This document shows, one piece after another, positions 5,556-10,167 of a stretch of 10,167 nt of DNA (its first letter is position 1; every line of letters starts with the position of its first letter). The stretch is from Acidimicrobiia bacterium (GTDB taxonomy: Bacteria > Actinomycetota > Acidimicrobiia > Acidimicrobiales > Ilumatobacteraceae). The notes beneath the pieces were generated by a model that worked only from the letters and a program-made list of their open reading frames with translations, did no database searches and was not told the DNA's origin. The position numbers were made by a program, and so were the translations under genes. The stretch is taken from assembly GCA_010030605.1 (NCBI GenBank), contig RHCK01000028.1:1-10167 (forward strand), read 5' to 3'.

Positions 5556-6233
5556 TCAGGCCGGAGGTTGGAAGAGCGCCGGGTCGGCAGTCGGTGACAT
5601 GCTGACGGCCGTCACGGACAGATCGGCGGTCTCCATCGATGCCAGCACGTTGGCTTCATCGAAAGCGCAGTAGGACTTGGTCTGCGGCGCGCCCGCCGAA
5701 TCGACCACCGGGAATTCGGCACACGTGATGGCCGTGTCGACCAACGAATCGGTGCGTCCAACCGCCGGACCAACCGCGACTCGCACGTCCTGTCGAATAC
5801 GTTCGATCGCCGACTGCTTGTGGAACGTGGACGTCAGTTGACGATCGGACACCCGAGTTTCATCAATGCCGGTGGTGCATTCGAACGTGGACTTGGAACA
5901 CGTGGTGGTCGTGCCCTCGGCGGTGTACAGGTAGCGGGTGTCGGCGATGTCGATGCTGGTGCCCAGAATCGGATCGAACGACACGGTGGCAGAAGTGATG
6001 GCACCACCGAACTTGGTGAGGATCTCGTATTCGATGGTGAAGGGCATCGTTGGGGTGGAAGTCAGCACCTGCAACACCGATTCGGCGGCCGGATCGTTCA
6101 CCGGAGCCAAGGTGTCGACGGTCTCGAGAGTGGGGCGAGGGCCGGTGAAACACGACGCGAGAAACACAGTGGCCATCACTGTCGTGAGTCCGTTGCACAG
6201 TCGACGAAGGTCTCTGCGGGTGCTCGTGGTCAC
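5556..6233 (-). CDS. Putative lipoprotein of unknown function
   Basis: A 225-residue exported protein. A basic N-terminus (MTTSTRRDLRR) is followed by a short hydrophobic stretch ending in the lipobox FLASC, with Cys28 as the lipid-modified residue, so it should be anchored on the outer face of the cytoplasmic membrane. The mature part has no domain I can name. It is beta-rich in the middle (FTIEYEILTKFGGAITSATV, 65-84) and has two close cysteine pairs, Cys112/Cys119 and Cys171/Cys189, that could form disulfides. The general pattern recalls LolA/LppX-like lipoproteins that carry lipids or sense the envelope, but that is a weak resemblance. The start is a GTG at 6233 with no clear ribosome-binding site. 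It is convergent with the NlpC/P60 gene and divergent from the membrane protein gene, with about 21 bases between starts. Confidence 0.82.
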   Translation of the reverse strand: MTTSTRRDLRRLCNGLTTVMATVFLASCFTGPRPTLETVDTLAPVNDPAAESVLQVLTSTPTMPFTIEYEILTKFGGAITSATVSFDPILGTSIDIADTRYLYTAEGTTTTCSKSTFECTTGIDETRVSDRQLTSTFHKQSAIERIRQDVRVAVGPAVGRTDSLVDTAITCAEFPVVDSAGAPQTKSYCAFDEANVLASMETADLSVTAVSMSPTADPALFQPPA

Positions 6234-6241
6234 CTCGTCAG

Positions 6242-6249
6242 CCTATGGT
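6242..6249. promoter_or_regulatory. Candidate overlapping -10 elements for two divergent, possibly leaderless genes
   Basis: The gap between the divergent GTG starts at 6233 (-) and 6255 (+) is only 21 bases. On the + strand TATGGT (6244-6249) matches four of six -10 positions and would place transcription start at or near the GTG at 6255. On the - strand CATAGG (6247-6242) would do the same for the lipoprotein. No -35 elements are evident and no ribosome-binding sites precede either start. Low-confidence reading based on spacing. Confidence 0.25.
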
Positions 6250-6254
6250 TCGCC

Positions 6255-7154
6255 GTGAACAACCGTGTTGGTCGTAGCGTGACGACCGTGATTCAACTCG
6301 ACGCCTCGACAGTCCTTCTGCAATGGGCCGTCGGGGGAATGTTCGGCTGTTGGTTCACCACTCGTCATCGCGAGGTCGGACTCGGATACGGCTGGTTGCT
6401 TCGCGGGACCTACATCGTTATGGCTGTCGGCGCGTTCTTGTTCTCGGGCACCTCGGCCGACGGAACGGCGGAGTCGATCCGCGACATCGGAAGTTTGGTC
6501 GTCGCCGTTGCGTGCCTCGTCGCCCTCGCTTTCAGCATCGCCCGGCGCCGCGCCGGTGTGCGCGGGTTCGACGAACGACACGATGAACGAAGCGCTCGCG
6601 TGGCGTCGATGACCGGTATCGAGCGCGAGACCTCGCGTCGATCCGCCGACGCGGGCGCCGAGTTCGATCCCCGCTGGGATCTGGTGCCGGTGATCGTCGG
6701 TGCGCCGGCGCTGGTGGCCGCCGGAATCGCCGCGGGCGGCGCGGACACGTTGGCGGTCGTGCGCATTCTGGTGGGTGCCGCGTTCCTCGGCTTGGTGAGC
6801 GACGCGATGTTGCTCGGACATTGGTACCTCGTGCAGCCGGGTCTCCCTCGTCGTCATGTGAACGAGATCGTTCGCGCCTTCTTGTGGACGTGGCCAATCG
6901 AAGTGATGGTGATGCTCATCCCCACGGGAATGTTCAGCGTGTTCTCCGGCACAGTCGACGATGGATGGAGCGGGCAGCTCGGATGGTTCTGGGCGGCGTG
7001 CGCCATCACGACCGGGGTGCTCGGGGTGGTGACGTTGCGCGCGTTGAAGGAGCGGGCCTACTCGGCGGTGATGGCCGCCACCGGGCTGATGTATCTGGCG
7101 ATTCTCACCGCGTTCGGAACCGATCTGGTGTCACGCGCCGTTTTGGCTGGCTGA
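6255..7154 (+). CDS. Polytopic membrane protein of unknown function
   Basis: A 299-residue integral membrane protein with about eight hydrophobic segments, near residues 20-34, 45-63, 77-96, 143-161, 166-193, 205-230, 242-262 and 270-289. A charged, Arg/Glu-rich cytoplasmic-looking loop (97-142) splits them 3+5. The most striking motif is DAMLLGHWYLVQPGLPRRHVNEIVR, at 183-207 including flanks, with membrane-embedded Asp183, His189 and Trp190, which could bind a cofactor such as heme or carry out ion translocation; that is inference. I cannot assign a family. The frame is open back to 5820, but that part is antisense to the lipoprotein gene. GTG starts at 6255 or 6279 are both possible and neither has a good Shine-Dalgarno; leaderless translation from 6255 is plausible (see findings). 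It ends 20 bases from the convergent pilin gene. Confidence 0.8.
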   Translation: MNNRVGRSVTTVIQLDASTVLLQWAVGGMFGCWFTTRHREVGLGYGWLLRGTYIVMAVGAFLFSGTSADGTAESIRDIGSLVVAVACLVALAFSIARRRAGVRGFDERHDERSARVASMTGIERETSRRSADAGAEFDPRWDLVPVIVGAPALVAAGIAAGGADTLAVVRILVGAAFLGLVSDAMLLGHWYLVQPGLPRRHVNEIVRAFLWTWPIEVMVMLIPTGMFSVFSGTVDDGWSGQLGWFWAACAITTGVLGVVTLRALKERAYSAVMAATGLMYLAILTAFGTDLVSRAVLAG

Positions 7155-7174
7155 GATTTCGAGCGAGAAGGAAG

Positions 7175-8641
7175 TCAGGGGTCGATGACCCAGGAATTGA
7201 TGGCATAACTGCGGTCGGAGTGAATCTCCATGACGGCCGTCGAGGTGGCCGAGTGTCCAGCGGAGTTTGCGGTGACGGTCAATCGCACCTTGCGCTGGAT
7301 GGTGGTGCTGACGATCCCGGTGGCGTAGTTGCCGGCGGTCGACGGCGCGAGGCTCAGGTTGTGTTGGACACGTGTGGCGACGGTGCCACTCGTCGCCGAG
7401 TAGGCATACGTCGCCGTTGTCGACGCCACGCGCACACCGGCGTTCGGAACGAAGACGTAGCCATCGGCGAGAAATCGATTCGACGTGACGGAGGTTCCGT
7501 TCAAGCGCACGTCGACCGCCCAGGCGGTGGAAGGAGCGAGACTCGACGTGCGATACGAGACCGGTGTGGAGTTGGCGATCGGGATGATGCTGTGCGTGGC
7601 CACGGGAGAGGTCGTGCCGTCGGCCAGTAGCACCACGTCGGCGGGCACGGTGACGGACGTGTTGGATTGACCGAAGTTCACGGTTCGTATGGCGACTCCC
7701 TCGCTACCTCTCGTCGACGTGGTCGAGACGCGTCGATTGAACCGCACGGAGGATTCCTGAACCGTGAGTGTGGCGATGTCGCCGAGGAGCAACGTGGCGC
7801 CCTTGCCCGTGATCTCGTGGCTCTTCGGGGCGGTGGTGGCGTACGCGGCCTGAGCATCCACCGCGCATCCCGCGTACAGGCCCTCGCCGAACACCACCTG
7901 AGCGCCACCGGTGATCACCAACGGTCGTTCGAAGTAGTACACACCGGATGCGAAGTAATGCGTGCCGCCGGTCAACGTGAGGGGAGTGGTTCCGAGATAT
8001 CGACCGGGGTAATACAAGGTGCACGACCCGATCGACGCCTGTGATCCGGGTCGGGAGTAGCTGGGAATCTGTGGCAAGTACGGATAAGTCCACGAGGTTC
8101 CGGAGTTGTCTCCGGCGAGCTGCCACCAACCCATGTTCGACGTGCTCCAGGTGAACGCCGAACCGACTCCTCTGACCATTTGTTGCGATGACGATGTTCC
8201 GAGTGCGCCGGTGTTGATGGTCACGTCACCGGTCACGGCTTGCGACAACGAGCCGGCCCAGGTCGGAGTAACGAGGTTGGCCGTGGTTCCTGCGTTGGCG
8301 GTGATCACCGTTCCGAGTCGTCCGCGGCCGGTGGTGTAGTTCGACAGCGAGGTGCACGTCGCGGTGACCGCGGTGTTGGCGATGGTCCATGAGGCGGTGG
8401 GTGCGAAACAGTCCGACGGACCGAACTCGCGTTGAAGGGTGATGGCCATGCGGGTTCCCGACTTCACCGCCTCCGCGCCGGCGATACGTTCATGCAACGC
8501 GGGTCGAGCGCGAATCACCGCTTGGGAGTACGCCAACAATCCGGTGGCGATCATGCCTCCGACGACCATCAGCACCATCACCATCAACAGTGCCGAACCC
8601 GCATCGTTCGTGGTGGTTTCGTTGTTCACCGGACGTTTCAT
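7175..8641 (-). CDS. PilX/GspK-like minor pilin with large beta-rich exported body
   Basis: A 488-residue protein. It begins with a prepilin-like segment: polar leader ending NDAG, then SALLMVMVLMVVGGMIATGLLAY (residues 16-38), then an amphipathic stretch QAVIRARPALHERIAGAEA. Cleavage would fall after Gly15; residue +5 is Met, not Glu, as in GspK/PilX-type minor pilins that lack Glu5. The rest is Thr/Ser/Ala/Val-rich and probably all-beta, with Cys78/Cys96 and Cys207/Cys259 as likely disulfides and Gly/aromatic repeats around 207-254 (YYPGRY, GGTHYFASGVYYF, GGAQVVFGEG) suggestive of a beta-solenoid. The ATG at 8641 overlaps the upstream stop as ATGA, so translation is coupled; ATG 8665 (eight residues more, weak GAGG upstream) is an alternative. 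It follows a PilW-like gene, as pilX follows pilW and gspK follows gspJ. Expected site: pilus or outer cell surface. Confidence 0.75.
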   Translation of the reverse strand: MKRPVNNETTTNDAGSALLMVMVLMVVGGMIATGLLAYSQAVIRARPALHERIAGAEAVKSGTRMAITLQREFGPSDCFAPTASWTIANTAVTATCTSLSNYTTGRGRLGTVITANAGTTANLVTPTWAGSLSQAVTGDVTINTGALGTSSSQQMVRGVGSAFTWSTSNMGWWQLAGDNSGTSWTYPYLPQIPSYSRPGSQASIGSCTLYYPGRYLGTTPLTLTGGTHYFASGVYYFERPLVITGGAQVVFGEGLYAGCAVDAQAAYATTAPKSHEITGKGATLLLGDIATLTVQESSVRFNRRVSTTSTRGSEGVAIRTVNFGQSNTSVTVPADVVLLADGTTSPVATHSIIPIANSTPVSYRTSSLAPSTAWAVDVRLNGTSVTSNRFLADGYVFVPNAGVRVASTTATYAYSATSGTVATRVQHNLSLAPSTAGNYATGIVSTTIQRKVRLTVTANSAGHSATSTAVMEIHSDRSYAINSWVIDP

Positions 8642-10167
8642 GCGGGTCGCGAGATCATGAGGCATGAAACTGCCTCGTCGGGAGTGAGGGTGACGACCAC
8701 GCCGGGAGTTCCGTCCGACGGGCTGGAGATGCGACTCGCGGGCAGGGCGACACCGCCCGAGGTGCATTCGGCACGAACGAACACGTATCCGGCGACGGGA
8801 GTTTCGGTGATGGAGACCGCGCGCGATGTCGTTCCGGTGGGGAACGTGTAATCGAAGGTGATCGACGAGGCACTGGTGAGGTCGAGTTCACGTACTCCGA
8901 CGTCGGTCGTGTAGTTCCATGTTCCGGTGGCCTCGGACACCACACCGTTCGATTCCAGCCGCTTCTGCACGGTCACGGTCCCACCGCACTGGGCCGCACT
9001 GATCGCTCGTAACACGTTGCCCAATTGGGAGAAGGATGCCGAATTGGTGGGCAGGAAGAAATCGGCGGCCGAGGCGTTGCCCAGATTGCTCGGACCGGTT
9101 CCGTTCCACGTGACCGGTCCGACCACGCTGCGCATGCGATCCTGATTCGTCGTGCTGGCGTCGTTGCCGACCAACACGCCAACCACGCGCGCGCCGGTGC
9201 CACGACCGTAGTCAGCGGCCGTCACCGCGCGAGAGAGGTCGGTGGAGTTGTATCGCGTGTCGCCGTCGGTTGGCGTGTTCGTGCGGTTTCGATTGGGCTC
9301 ACCATCGGACACGAAGACCACGAGTTCGGGCAGTTGGGAGAAGGCCGTGCCCGCGGTGGTGCGAAACGCCTGCCACAAACCGTCCTCCCAGTTCGTGCCG
9401 TTTCCCCATCGACCACTCGACGTGTCTTGCGCATCGACTTTGGAACGCATGGCGGTGAGCGCGGATGACGGATTGAGGATGTTCACGTATTGACCGGCGG
9501 TCGTGGGGTAGTAGGAGTACGCCGACACGTCGAAGCCCACGATGCGCATGAACGTGGGTGTTCCGGTGTACGCATCGATGAACCCGAGCGCGGCGTTCAC
9601 CAACGCGGTCTGACCATTCTGCGTGGGAATGGAACTGGAGGTGTCGAGGACGATGGTGACCGTTCCTCCGCAGCGGCTGGGTGGAGCCGAGGGATCCACG
9701 ATTCCGCCCGAGTAATTGGTGGGCAGTTGATCCTCCGACGACAGTCCGGCGCCACCGGTCGTGAAGACGTCACCACTGGCGAAGGTGACATCAATGTCCT
9801 CACCGATGGGTCGTAGCACCACTTGATTGCGCGCCGTGACGAGCACCGCATGTGATGGCGTTTGCGATGCCGTCCAGCCGACCGGGGGAGCGGCGAGTTC
9901 GTGCGCCACACCCACTTGAGTGACCACGGGAGTGGCGCTGGTGGGATTCAGGATCTCGTAGCGCCGCAATTGCCATTCATCGCCGGACTTCACGTAGCGG
10001 TAACTGATCGTGACGTACGACGTCGATGATGGGTTCGAAAGATCCGGGCGGGTGATGGTGATCACGTTCGTTCCCGGAAGCGTGGCTTTCGCGGCGGGCT
10101 GATACGTCGGGTCGACGTTTCGGGACACCGCCGAGGCCAAGTCGGTCGGAATCCATGCTTGAAGGAA
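8638..10167 (-). CDS. Modular minor pilin-like protein with von Willebrand factor A domain (5' end outside window)
   Basis: 509 residues are visible; the frame runs through the right edge with no convincing start inside (only a TTG at 10140), so the N-terminus is missing. Numbering from the edge: residues 1-120 resemble the body of a PilW/PulJ-type minor pilin (WIPTDLASA, then VITITRPD, TISYRYVKSGDEWQLRRYE). Residues about 165-395 are a VWA domain with a complete MIDAS: DTSSS (175-179), Thr258 in GTNWEDG and Asp288 in FVSDGEPN. Residues about 396-509 are a beta-rich domain with VQKRL, ITETPVAGYVF and cysteines 468 and 502, like prealbumin/Cna-B domains of Gram-positive surface proteins. The hexapeptide CGGTVT brackets the VWA domain (166-171 and 394-399). 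Likely an extracellular metal-dependent adhesin mounted on a type IV pilus. First visible gene of an operon with the PilX/GspK-like gene, overlapping it by four bases. Confidence 0.82.
   Translation of the reverse strand, partial: FLQAWIPTDLASAVSRNVDPTYQPAAKATLPGTNVITITRPDLSNPSSTSYVTISYRYVKSGDEWQLRRYEILNPTSATPVVTQVGVAHELAAPPVGWTASQTPSHAVLVTARNQVVLRPIGEDIDVTFASGDVFTTGGAGLSSEDQLPTNYSGGIVDPSAPPSRCGGTVTIVLDTSSSIPTQNGQTALVNAALGFIDAYTGTPTFMRIVGFDVSAYSYYPTTAGQYVNILNPSSALTAMRSKVDAQDTSSGRWGNGTNWEDGLWQAFRTTAGTAFSQLPELVVFVSDGEPNRNRTNTPTDGDTRYNSTDLSRAVTAADYGRGTGARVVGVLVGNDASTTNQDRMRSVVGPVTWNGTGPSNLGNASAADFFLPTNSASFSQLGNVLRAISAAQCGGTVTVQKRLESNGVVSEATGTWNYTTDVGVRELDLTSASSITFDYTFPTGTTSRAVSITETPVAGYVFVRAECTSGGVALPASRISSPSDGTPGVVVTLTPDEAVSCLMISRPA

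Noticed and set aside
5820..6254. N-terminal extension of the membrane-protein frame
   Set aside because: It runs antisense through the lipoprotein gene and has no membrane segments or sensible composition.
1..10167. Phage defence, CRISPR, transposon or integrase content
   Set aside because: No repeat-spacer array, no transposase, integrase or nuclease motifs, and no composition break were seen on either strand.

Overview
The window is high-GC bacterial DNA, nearly fully coding, with GTG starts and tight ATGA-type gene junctions. A DUF501 gene directly upstream of a Ppx/GppA gene is a pairing typical of Actinobacteria. Together with a CoxG-like protein, a crotonase paralogue and type IV pilus-like minor pilins, this suggests a free-living actinobacterium, perhaps of the Acidimicrobiia; that assignment is inference. 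There are no tRNA or rRNA genes, insertion sequences or CRISPR arrays.

Left part (1-1237, + strand): a crotonase-fold (enoyl-CoA hydratase/isomerase family) gene whose two catalytic glutamates appear to be replaced, then a small, very basic, His-rich protein of unknown function behind a near-perfect Shine-Dalgarno.

Second block (4607 down to 1278, - strand): a compact five-gene operon in the order MobA/MocA-like nucleotidyltransferase, CoxG-like SRPBCC membrane-anchored protein, DUF501 protein, Ppx/GppA phosphatase, RimJ/RimL-like GNAT acetyltransferase. Gaps are from -10 to +18 bases. The first two genes point to molybdenum hydroxylase (CO dehydrogenase family) maturation, but no hydroxylase structural gene is in the window. 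The DUF501-ppx pair belongs to a different, conserved actinobacterial neighbourhood.

Middle (4774-7154): an exported NlpC/P60 cell-wall hydrolase-like protein (+) runs divergently from the operon. It converges on a lipoprotein of unknown function (-), which is in turn divergent, with about 21 bases between them, from a polytopic membrane protein of unknown function (+).

Right part (10167 down to 7175, - strand): two translationally coupled genes of what looks like a type IV pilus minor-pilin operon that continues beyond the right edge. The first is a large modular protein: a PilW/PulJ-like pilin part (N-terminus cut by the window), a von Willebrand factor A domain with an intact MIDAS motif, and a C-terminal prealbumin/Cna-B-like domain. 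The second is a PilX/GspK-like protein of 488 residues whose prepilin-like N-terminus lacks the usual Glu5 and which carries a large beta-rich exported body. This pair, read as a candidate pilus-tip adhesin module, is the most interesting content of the window.
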